From a virus, in IMG/VR virus record IMGVR_UViG_3300034375_006940, positions 1-22,585 of that record: 22,585 nt of DNA; one strand, given 5' to 3'. Made by a program: the position numbers and the translations under genes. Shown piece after piece: positions 1 through 4,930 of the stretch. Numbering within the stretch: position 1 is the stretch's first letter; each line of letters starts with the position of its first letter. The notes below the pieces were generated by a model that saw only the letters and a program-made list of their open reading frames with translations, did not search any database and was not told the DNA's origin.

Positions 1-632
1 ATTTTTGTGATTCGTTGTTCATAGATTTTAATGTTTTTATCCCAAATATCGAACACTTTTGGGTCTGGACTATACCTCTTAATTATTATGTCGCAGTTCT
101 CAAATTTAGGGTTAAAATAGACAAAATCCCAATACTTCCTACCAGTTATATACATCGACCATTGAACCTGGGCATAGTATTTAGGATCTATCTCTAAACT
201 ATCCATATAGCGGACATATTCTTTACCTAACGGACATTTAATCTCTATTCCAGCATCATCATTTATCAATCCATCTGGACTTGTACCAAACAATATCCCT
301 TGGCTAACATATCCAACATCATGCACTAAATTACCAGTCACTTGTGTATATCGTTCCTTTGCAACTGGTTCTAAATCGTGACCCCTTTGTTGAGCATAGT
401 TCTTTAACTCTTCTACATCACTCATTCCATTAATCAATTCATCTGCTTTTTGATACATCATCGTATATGCACCCACTCCTAATCCATCTTCTCCCTTACC
501 CTTAACAAGTAATGTATTGGAAGAAGTTCCACCAATTCTACCACATCTAATCTGATGCCACTCATCTGTGTTTTGGATGATGTCGTAGTGATATGTTATT
601 GGCCCTAAATGATTTGTTCCTGGTACCTTCAT
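1..632 (-). CDS. YqaJ-type viral recombinase / exonuclease (C-terminus cut by window edge)
   Basis: About 210 codons are visible before the left edge cuts the gene. Family signatures in order are a 'TDEWHQIRCGRIGGT' region (about residues 22-36), 'RGHDLEPVA' (83-91), the nuclease motif 'GTSPDG' (116-121) followed by 'IEIKCP' (129-134), and 'QVQWSMYITG' (155-164). D120, E130 and K132 fit the metal-binding catalytic residues of the lambda-exonuclease/YqaJ PD-(D/E)xK fold. By family knowledge such enzymes resect one strand of double-stranded DNA ends and work with a single-strand annealing protein; an ERF protein is encoded at 2677-3216. The ATG overlaps the thyX stop codon (ATGA), which suggests translational coupling. 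The call is firm; the missing end hides only C-terminal residues. Confidence 0.9.
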   Translation of the reverse strand, partial: MKVPGTNHLGPITYHYDIIQNTDEWHQIRCGRIGGTSSNTLLVKGKGEDGLGVGAYTMMYQKADELINGMSDVEELKNYAQQRGHDLEPVAKERYTQVTGNLVHDVGYVSQGILFGTSPDGLINDDAGIEIKCPLGKEYVRYMDSLEIDPKYYAQVQWSMYITGRKYWDFVYFNPKFENCDIIIKRYSPDPKVFDIWDKNIKIYEQRITK

Positions 633-1246
633 AAGTTAAATGCTTTAATGGTATGCTTAAATGGATTGCCTTCTATATCAATCACTAACTCTAACATAGC
701 ATAGGCTATCTCTTTTATTTCTTTCTGTGCATCTGGTTTATAACGTAAATTTAAGAAATGATAGAATGACCTCCAATTAAACATTACATCCATTGTGATC
801 TGACTGTTCATAGTCTTGAAAAATCTTGCACTTTCTTTTGCCCTCTTCCTTCCTAATAATTCTGTCAACTCAACTAGTGATTCATGATACAACTCATTCC
901 CCCTCTCTGTGTGTTCTACTAACTTCTGTGTCCATTTCACGTTCCAATCATCTGGGTAGTATACTTTGTTTTCTTTCAACTCTTTGTATCTAGCTGACTC
1001 TCCGTTTATACTTACTCCAATGCGGTGCTTTAATAAATGGATATGTGAGGCTTGATCCACAGTAACTAAAAAGTGTAATGATGACTTTTCAAATGGTGTG
1101 TGATGTCCATTGTCTGCCAACATTTTTAATAACTTGGGTATTCTCTCTAACTTATCCTTCTTCAACTCTCTACTTGTACTTGTCCAAGCTGACTGTGCGT
1201 GTGTAACATCAGAACCATAAAACCCAATTAATTCTACTTTATTCAT
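629..1246 (-). CDS. thyX: Flavin-dependent thymidylate synthase ThyX
   Basis: This 205-residue protein has the size and layout of ThyX, which methylates dUMP to dTMP using methylene-tetrahydrofolate and FAD. The signature region 'KHRIGVSINGESARY' lies at residues 73-87. 'NGHHTPFEKSSLHFLV' (46-61) matches the conserved histidine/Pro-Phe motif, and 'NWRSFYHFLNLR' (157-168) with 'DAQKEIKEIA' (172-181) matches the C-terminal substrate-binding region. Two details differ from the usual RHRx7S signature: the first residue is Lys, and eight residues rather than seven separate R75 from S84. Phages carry ThyX to raise dTTP supply during replication. It begins after a 66-base gap holding a direct repeat and overlaps the exonuclease gene by 4 nt. 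Confidence 0.95.
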   Translation of the reverse strand: MNKVELIGFYGSDVTHAQSAWTSTSRELKKDKLERIPKLLKMLADNGHHTPFEKSSLHFLVTVDQASHIHLLKHRIGVSINGESARYKELKENKVYYPDDWNVKWTQKLVEHTERGNELYHESLVELTELLGRKRAKESARFFKTMNSQITMDVMFNWRSFYHFLNLRYKPDAQKEIKEIAYAMLELVIDIEGNPFKHTIKAFNL

Positions 1247-1259
1247 TTGTATAGTTTTT

Positions 1260-1318
1260 TTGAATTACTTATCATTCGATTCAAGATATGTAAAGATAAT
1301 TTGAATAACTTATCATTC
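1260..1318. repeat. Pair of 18-bp direct repeats upstream of thyX
   Basis: The plus-strand sequence TTGAATTACTTATCATTC occurs at 1260-1277, and a copy with one mismatch (TTGAATAACTTATCATTC) at 1301-1318, offset by 41 bp or about four helical turns. Each copy carries 4-bp inverted arms (GAAT...ATTC). The pair fills most of the gap between thyX and the upstream small gene, and the second copy overlaps that gene's last codons. It may be an operator or protein-binding site. I found no good Bacteroidetes promoter between it and thyX. Confidence 0.6.
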
Positions 1319-1540
1319 ATCTAAATCAACTCCATTCTCTCCCATAATTTGAATAAACTCATCTTTACATTGATACATTGCTTTAAGAAACTCTTCATGC
1401 GTGTCATCTGGAACATATTTAGTCATTTGTCGTAAATACTGGTACATATCCCACGCAACATTTCGCCATTTGCTTCCATTGACGGCCATATCATACTCAT
1501 AATTATCTTTTGGCAGATTAAATATTAATTTAGCTTTCAT
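1313..1540 (-). CDS. Small hypothetical phage protein (75 aa)
   Basis: A 75-residue ORF with an ATG start preceded by the A-rich leader AAAATTAAAAACA. The sequence 'MAVNGSKWRNVAWDMYQYLR' (residues 18-37) resembles a widespread small phage protein type with the pattern 'NGSKWxxxxWDxxQxLR', which I recall from phage genomes but cannot name functionally. It is acidic at the C-terminus (ends DLDE) and has no membrane segment or signal peptide. It lies in a run of small genes between the HTH regulator and thyX, consistent with an early accessory role. Its last codons overlap the direct repeat at 1301-1318. Function unknown; coding status is well supported by length and context. Confidence 0.75.
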   Translation of the reverse strand: MKAKLIFNLPKDNYEYDMAVNGSKWRNVAWDMYQYLRQMTKYVPDDTHEEFLKAMYQCKDEFIQIMGENGVDLDE

Positions 1541-1827
1541 TGTTTTTAATTTTGATTAACAATAATTAGTAGTAATGCTTTTCGCTTGTATAATCATTAA
1601 ACTCCATTTTATCAATCCAATCTTTTGCCTCTTCTAATGTTTTTAAATTGCCATCATTATTAACATCCATTATTAGCTTGAACTTACCCCACCAATTCTT
1701 TTTATACACATAATAAGCAGCCTTGCCGTAAAAATGCCGTTTTTTAATTAAGTATTTGGCACTACTTCTGTTGCCGTATGTGGCACATTGGTCCTTGTTA
1801 TTTGTATCTTTCATTGTTTTTAATTTT
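1534..1827 (-). promoter_or_regulatory. Two identical 20-nt translation-start leaders
   Basis: The minus-strand sequence AAAATTAAAAACAATGAAAG is present exactly at 1534-1553 and again at 1808-1827, in each case spanning the start codon of a small gene (1313-1540 and 1566-1814). Neither leader has a Shine-Dalgarno motif. Bacteroidetes ribosomes often rely on A-rich unstructured leaders, so these are probably the translation initiation regions. The coordinates cover both copies and the coding sequence between them. Confidence 0.5.
1566..1814 (-). CDS. Small basic hypothetical protein (82 aa)
   Basis: I do not recognise this protein. It is rich in Lys, Tyr and Trp in the middle ('IKKRHFYGKAAYYVYKKNWW', about residues 23-42), then has a segment resembling a small alpha/beta domain ('GNLKTLEEAKDWIDKMEF'). 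No membrane helix is evident. The ATG follows a leader identical over 20 nt to that of the next gene (1313-1540), which supports this start. Upstream lies a 94-base intergenic gap with two palindromic repeats that could control it. It is probably an early accessory protein, but function cannot be assigned. Confidence 0.65.
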   Translation of the reverse strand: MKDTNNKDQCATYGNRSSAKYLIKKRHFYGKAAYYVYKKNWWGKFKLIMDVNNDGNLKTLEEAKDWIDKMEFNDYTSEKHYY

Positions 1828-1846
1828 TACTTGAATTAACAAATAG

Positions 1847-1907
1847 ATACCCATAAAGGTATAATATTTGCGTTTTATTTTATTTTGTACCCAAAAGGGT
1901 ATAATAT
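1847..1907. repeat. Pair of 21-bp palindromic direct repeats, candidate operator
   Basis: The plus strand reads ATACCCATAAAGGTATAATAT at 1847-1867 and GTACCCAAAAGGGTATAATAT at 1887-1907, offset by exactly 40 bp. Each copy has an internal dyad: ATACC-N6-GGTAT in the first and TACCC-N4-GGGTA in the second. The pair occupies the gap between two small genes, less than 300 bp downstream of the HTH regulator gene at 2186-2389. Two symmetric boxes on the same helical face are what a dimeric repressor site would look like. Which protein binds is inference. Confidence 0.6.
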
Positions 1908-1908
1908 C

Positions 1909-2181
1909 TTAATCCTCGTAATCTGGTTCATTGTCCTCTAATAATCTCGGTAACTGCTCATCAAACGCTTCATCTATCATATCATCTGTAATCCAAGAGG
2001 GTTTTTTATCCAAGTTAAATATCTGCCATATATCCGCAGTCGTTTCTTCTGGATAACCAGGATCGCCATTACTCAAATACATTCTGCCTGGTCGATAATC
2101 GTATCTAAACTCTATCTCTAACTCAAAATACTCGTATTGAGGTTCTTCTCTTTCAAACCCTAAAACTCCGTACATTTTCAT
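1909..2181 (-). CDS. Acidic hypothetical protein (90 aa)
   Basis: I do not recognise this 90-residue protein. It is strongly acidic, especially at the C-terminus (ends 'LLEDNEPDYED'), with many aromatic residues ('YEYFELEIEFRYDYRPGRMY', residues 16-35) suggestive of a small beta-rich fold. It has no membrane segment or signal peptide. The ATG lies only 4 nt after the stop codon of the HTH regulator, so the two are very likely co-transcribed; a second in-frame ATG two codons downstream is possible. Small acidic early phage proteins often bind host proteins, but there is no direct evidence for that here. Confidence 0.7.
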   Translation of the reverse strand: MKMYGVLGFEREEPQYEYFELEIEFRYDYRPGRMYLSNGDPGYPEETTADIWQIFNLDKKPSWITDDMIDEAFDEQLPRLLEDNEPDYED

Positions 2182-2185
2182 ATTA

Positions 2186-2389
2186 TTAGTTTTTTTCGAT
2201 TAATTGATAATTAGTTCCATCTGTAATTACATAGCAATTTAAAGCTTCGCATACATCTCTAATAAAATTAATGGAAGGCTTGTGCTTTGCATAGATATTA
2301 GCCTTGGTACAAGATAACTTGTCAGCTAATACTTCAACGTTTATCCCTTGTGATTTAAGGAAAGATTTAAGTGCTTTTTGAAAGTTCAT
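2186..2389 (-). CDS. Small XRE/Cro-like helix-turn-helix regulator
   Basis: A 67-residue protein with a single HTH of the lambda-repressor-like type: 'VEVLADKLSCTKANIYAKHK' (about residues 18-37) gives helix 2, the turn and recognition helix, followed by 'INFIRDVCEALNCYV', the typical helices 4-5 of HTH_3 proteins ('lxxiaxaLgv'). The rest is too short for an oligomerisation or peptidase domain, so it resembles Cro or an antirepressor-type regulator rather than a full CI repressor. It is the first gene after the terminator at 2410-2439 and heads the thyX/exonuclease segment. The palindromic repeats at 1847-1907 are candidate binding sites. Direct DNA targets are not shown by sequence. Confidence 0.75.
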   Translation of the reverse strand: MNFQKALKSFLKSQGINVEVLADKLSCTKANIYAKHKPSINFIRDVCEALNCYVITDGTNYQLIEKN

Positions 2390-2409
2390 TTATATTCTTT
2401 TTGATTTCT

Positions 2410-2439
2410 AAAAAAAGCCAGTAACTCAAGGCTACTGGC
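2410..2439 (-). terminator. Rho-independent terminator ending the replication operon
   Basis: On the minus strand a hairpin at 2439-2417 pairs GCCAGTAGC with GTTACTGGC (nine pairs including one G-U) around a 5-nt loop and is followed at once by seven T (2416-2410). It lies about 40 nt after the stop codon of the membrane-protein gene at 2480-2680 and only about 20 nt before the HTH gene start, so the next gene needs either read-through or a promoter inside this short space. Confidence 0.85.
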
Positions 2440-2479
2440 ATAATTACATCAACGTGCGTAATAAAGCATGAAAAAACAA

Positions 2480-2680
2480 CTATGACCCTCTTTGTATGTC
2501 ATCTATAGTGGATGGTATTCTAAACGCTATAATAATGCAGAATATAGTAAAGAAATAGCGACTAAACATATTCCACTCATTGTACTTAAAGTTTAGTTCA
2601 ATAAGACTAACAGTAGCGTAACACATAGTAGTAGTCAACACAAATACTATTATTCCAATTACAAGTTCTTTAAATGTCAT
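2480..2680 (-). CDS. Small two-helix membrane protein (66 aa)
   Basis: Two hydrophobic segments are clear: about residues 6-27 ('LVIGIIVFVLTTTMCYATVS...') and 41-54 ('RYFFTIFCIIIAFRI'), separated by a polar loop 'ELNFKYNEWNM'. The C-terminus is polar ('STIDDIQRGS'). The ATG overlaps the ERF stop codon (ATGA), so it is translationally coupled to that gene and is the last gene before the terminator at 2410-2439. Its position in the replication operon rather than the late region argues against a classical holin. Superinfection exclusion or membrane anchoring of replication are possible. I cannot assign a family. Confidence 0.65.
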   Translation of the reverse strand: MTFKELVIGIIVFVLTTTMCYATVSLIELNFKYNEWNMFSRYFFTIFCIIIAFRIPSTIDDIQRGS

Positions 2681-3216
2681 AACGATTCAATTTTTTTCTT
2701 TTGTGATAAAGTCAACTTGTGACCCCTTAATTTTAACAACTGTTCTTTACTAACGCTACCACTCTTAATTAATTGTATAGCCTCTTGTAATTGTTCATCG
2801 GTAATACCCTCTTCTTTTGCTTTTGCTGGAGGAGTCTTTGTTACTTGTCCATCGTCATCATCATGGCCTACTAGTAGATTAAAAGCTGCTACTAACGCAT
2901 AACGCTTGTAGTATGTGATGGTTGATCCTAACTTCTGTACGTCTTTAACATCTGGAATAACCCAGGTACTAGTGACAGAGTGTGCTTCATTCTCAATATC
3001 GACAATATGTAATTGTAAATGTTGAAGATTTGTGTCAATATCGACATAACCTTGAAATGATACTGCTAACTTCTGTTCAGTTAGATGTGGTTGTAGAGCA
3101 GTCATAATGTCCTTAACGTACAGACTATAACTGTTCTTTAGGAATGGATTTTTGCCACTTTCTTTAATCCCAATCATCTTTGACTGGATGGCAGCGATTT
3201 TTTTGTAAATGCTCAT
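2677..3216 (-). CDS. erf: ERF-family single-strand annealing recombinase
   Basis: This 179-residue protein carries the ERF signature 'QKLGSTITYYKRYALVAAFN' (residues 94-113) followed by the typical acidic turn 'GHDDDDG' (117-123). The N-terminal half ('ALQPHLTEQKLAVSFQ' and the 'VTSTWVIP' strand) also follows the family pattern. ERF proteins anneal complementary single strands during phage recombination and genome circularisation and pair with a nuclease; the YqaJ exonuclease at 1-632 is the obvious partner. The Lys-rich C-terminal tail (about 135-179) resembles a small helical module seen in several annealing proteins. It lies between the small gene at 3234-3533 and the two-helix membrane protein. 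The assignment is strong. Confidence 0.92.
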   Translation of the reverse strand: MSIYKKIAAIQSKMIGIKESGKNPFLKNSYSLYVKDIMTALQPHLTEQKLAVSFQGYVDIDTNLQHLQLHIVDIENEAHSVTSTWVIPDVKDVQKLGSTITYYKRYALVAAFNLLVGHDDDDGQVTKTPPAKAKEEGITDEQLQEAIQLIKSGSVSKEQLLKLRGHKLTLSQKKKIESL

Positions 3217-3233
3217 TTGTACTGTCTTTTTGT

Positions 3234-3533
3234 TTATAACGGATGTAGTTCGATGTTATTGTGGATGTAGGCTAATAATTCCTTACAAATCATTTTATGC
3301 TTCTCATCAGTCAAATCCATAATCATATCTGTATCTCTAGTCACTTCACCAACCGTAACGTCAAATAAGTCAGCAACTCTGGTGTAAGTGTATATTGTAA
3401 GGAATCCAAGGTATAAACAACCCCTAACGATGTAATACTCTTTATCTTTTGGTGTGTAGTCGTTGAAATGCGGAGCATCCTCTAATACATCATATATAGC
3501 GTTTCTAGCATCTCTACTAAAAAGGTAAGCCAT
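3234..3533 (-). CDS. Small HTH-like protein of the replication region (99 aa)
   Basis: The frame is open from a TTG at 3602, but I place the start at the ATG at 3533 because it is preceded by a purine-rich GGGGGAG about 4 nt upstream and overlaps the SSB stop by only 17 nt. The product has a helical pattern, with 'YTRVADLFDVTVGEVTRDTD' (about residues 49-68) looking like a helix-turn-helix and a charged helical tail ending 'AYIHNNIELHPL'. The general layout (HTH, charged linker, final helix with 'YI') resembles the C-terminus of the DnaA-like protein at 4563-4919, but the identity is too low to claim homology. Function is unknown; it may be DNA-binding. Confidence 0.65.
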   Translation of the reverse strand: MAYLFSRDARNAIYDVLEDAPHFNDYTPKDKEYYIVRGCLYLGFLTIYTYTRVADLFDVTVGEVTRDTDMIMDLTDEKHKMICKELLAYIHNNIELHPL

Positions 3534-3867
3534 TCGCTCCCCCTTGATTGTTAGTTCCATCTTCTTGTGATTTACGGTTAATAACTCGTATTTGGTCAAC
3601 AATAATCTCTTTGTTACTTACTTCTACTCCTTCCTTGTTTGTGTATGCGTTTGTACTAATCTTGCCTTTAACCAGGACTAAATCTCCTACCTCCATCTTT
3701 ACATCTCGATTAAATAACTTACATGAGTGCCACTCTGTTTTACTCTGCCACTCTCCACTCTTGTCTTTGTAGTTCTCTGTAGTCGCAACAGAAAATGGTT
3801 TAAGGGTGTCTACTTTACTCTCGTAGATTTTGCCAACCCTTCCAATAAGCATTACTTGATTCAACAT
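3517..3867 (-). CDS. ssb: Single-stranded DNA-binding protein
   Basis: A 116-residue OB-fold SSB. The N-terminus 'MLNQVMLIGRVGK' matches the first SSB strand. 'FSVATTENYKDKSGEWQSKT' (25-44) and 'EWHSCKLFN' (45-53) are the diagnostic core, and 'VGDLVLVKGKIS' (60-71) matches the later strand. The C-terminal tail is short and ends GLPF, like the DDLPF-type tip that recruits partner proteins, though less acidic. It protects single strands at the phage fork and probably works with the helicase and ERF proteins nearby. Its start lies 53 nt inside the end of the upstream HTH gene, and its stop overlaps the next gene by 17 nt. Confidence 0.95.
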   Translation of the reverse strand: MLNQVMLIGRVGKIYESKVDTLKPFSVATTENYKDKSGEWQSKTEWHSCKLFNRDVKMEVGDLVLVKGKISTNAYTNKEGVEVSNKEIIVDQIRVINRKSQEDGTNNQGGANGLPF

Positions 3868-4081
3868 CTTTAACGTATTTTAATAATGATTCTTTTTTAT
3901 AAAATTTAACTCTGTGTTTTCCTACTCCGCTGATTGGTCTAAAGAGATGTGAATATTTAGTTTTAATACTATGCCACTTGCCCTCTGACCAACCAGTAAA
4001 GTATTTAATCTCTGTACTTGATAGTATGTCCGGTAGTCTATCCCTCGCATACTTCCAATCTTTAATACCTAACTTTTTCAA
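3815..4081 (-). CDS. Winged-HTH / excisionase-like DNA-binding protein (88 aa)
   Basis: The central part, 'ILSSTEIKYFTGWSEGKWHS' (about residues 19-38) followed by a wing-like 'GKHRVKFYKKESLLKYVKD', follows the MerR/excisionase-type pattern (helix, turn, recognition helix, then a 'Rxr.....l..yi' wing). The start appears to be a TTG at 4081, because an in-frame TGA lies 9 nt upstream and no ATG follows. It overlaps the tiny ORF 4062-4223 by 20 nt and SSB by 53 nt in another frame, so coupling by re-initiation is likely. The role could be regulation or recombination directionality; no integrase is in the window, so an excisionase function is unproven. Confidence 0.65.
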   Translation of the reverse strand: MKKLGIKDWKYARDRLPDILSSTEIKYFTGWSEGKWHSIKTKYSHLFRPISGVGKHRVKFYKKESLLKYVKDVESSNAYWKGWQNLRE

Positions 4082-4223
4082 TTTGTTTCACTTGGTTTAG
4101 ACTAATATAGCCAAAATCCTTGTTATAACCTACTAATCTGCCATCTTTCTCAACTACCTCAAATACCTTTTTCTTCTTTGCAATAGGCACTAAAAACTTC
4201 TCTCCTTTCTTTAATTCAGACAT
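4062..4223 (-). CDS. Tiny basic ORF (53 aa)
   Basis: A 54-codon frame (with stop) starting ATG at 4223. Conceptual translation begins MSELKKGEKFLVPIAKKKKV and continues 'FEVVEKDGRLVGYNKDFGYI'. It fills what would otherwise be a 129-base gap, overlaps the stop of the upstream gene (4211-4561) by 13 nt and the TTG start of the downstream gene by 20 nt, as do other genes in this operon. The alternating hydrophobic and charged pattern suggests a small beta-barrel (SH3-like). It has no recognised family. Coding status is supported by packing and plausible composition, not by homology. Confidence 0.55.
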   Translation of the reverse strand: MSELKKGEKFLVPIAKKKKVFEVVEKDGRLVGYNKDFGYISLNQVKQIEKVRY

Positions 4224-4561
4224 ATATTAAATGTTATTCCAGTTTCATTAGTATTATACCTTACATCTTCAATCATTTGATCCACTTCAAAATACTTCGC
4301 TAAATTAGCTATTACAATACCATAATTCTTTAGATTATCCATCACTTCATAGTTTATAGCATCATCCAAGTAATTGATTAAAACATGACAAATCTCTTTA
4401 TTCACGTTTAAACTATCCCCCTCATTCTCCATAATATTCTCAATTACATCTAGTATTTCTATGGCTAACTCGTAGTCATCCTGGTTTGTGCTAAACAAAG
4501 CCATTTTTTTACCCTTTGCCATCTTTATTTTAGCAACTGCTTTTAGTCTTTCGGCTTCCAT
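4211..4561 (-). CDS. Hypothetical helical protein (116 aa)
   Basis: I do not recognise this protein. It is largely helical by composition. The N-terminus is basic ('MEAERLKAVAKIKMAKGKKM', residues 1-20) and the remainder acidic ('YELAIEILDVIENIMENEGD', about 30-49), with no membrane segment or signal peptide. It is followed directly upstream by the DnaA-domain-IV-like gene (1 nt between the stop of that gene and this ATG), so the two are certainly co-transcribed. An accessory replication role is a contextual guess only. Confidence 0.7.
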   Translation of the reverse strand: MEAERLKAVAKIKMAKGKKMALFSTNQDDYELAIEILDVIENIMENEGDSLNVNKEICHVLINYLDDAINYEVMDNLKNYGIVIANLAKYFEVDQMIEDVRYNTNETGITFNICLN

Positions 4562-4562
4562 A

Positions 4563-4919
4563 TTAATAATGTTTATTTATGTATGAATGAATACGATTAA
4601 TCCTTTCTCTAATTTCTTTTTCTTTACTCTCACTTACTTTAGTGCAAATGTTACAAACAGTAGATGGATGATAATTAGTTAGTTTAGAGATTAGAAAAGC
4701 TGGTACATTAAATATGTTATTAAGAGAAAATATATAGACATTACGCCAAGAATAAGCAACACGGCACTCATCCCTTTTAGCAGTCTTAAAAGCAATCCTA
4801 TTAATGCCAGTAATATCTTCAATAGCTTTACAACATAATTCATCAGCATCTTTACTAATTTCTAATTGTTCCTTGTCATTGAAATCATCAAAGTCAATAT
4901 CAAATCTAAATAAATTCAT
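4563..4919 (-). CDS. DnaA domain IV-like DNA-binding protein (candidate replication initiator)
   Basis: In this 118-residue protein the stretch from about residue 47, 'AKRDECRVAYSWRNVYIFSL', continuing to 'ISKLTNYHPSTVCNICTKV' (about 77-95), follows the layout of DnaA domain IV: a basic helix with 'Rxe...aR..a.yl', a helix 'ig..fggRdHtTV..a..ki', and a closing charged helix. The 'HPSTV' matches the DnaA signature 'DHTTV' that contacts DnaA-box bases, with the acidic residue replaced. The N-terminus is acidic and no AAA+ ATPase module is present. It lies 11 nt after the stop of the DnaB-type helicase gene. I infer an origin-binding or helicase-loading role; the similarity is moderate. Confidence 0.6.
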   Translation of the reverse strand: MNLFRFDIDFDDFNDKEQLEISKDADELCCKAIEDITGINRIAFKTAKRDECRVAYSWRNVYIFSLNNIFNVPAFLISKLTNYHPSTVCNICTKVSESKEKEIRERINRIHSYINKHY

Positions 4920-4930
4920 AGGTTTTTTAT

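Noticed and set aside
3534-3602. Longer start (TTG at 3602) for the gene at 3234-3533
   Set aside because: It would overlap SSB by 86 nt, whereas the ATG at 3533 has a purine-rich ribosome-binding-like sequence and only a 17-nt overlap.
3815-4081. Excisionase of an integration system
   Set aside because: The winged-HTH resemblance is general; no integrase, attachment site or CI-type repressor was seen in the window, so only a DNA-binding call is kept.
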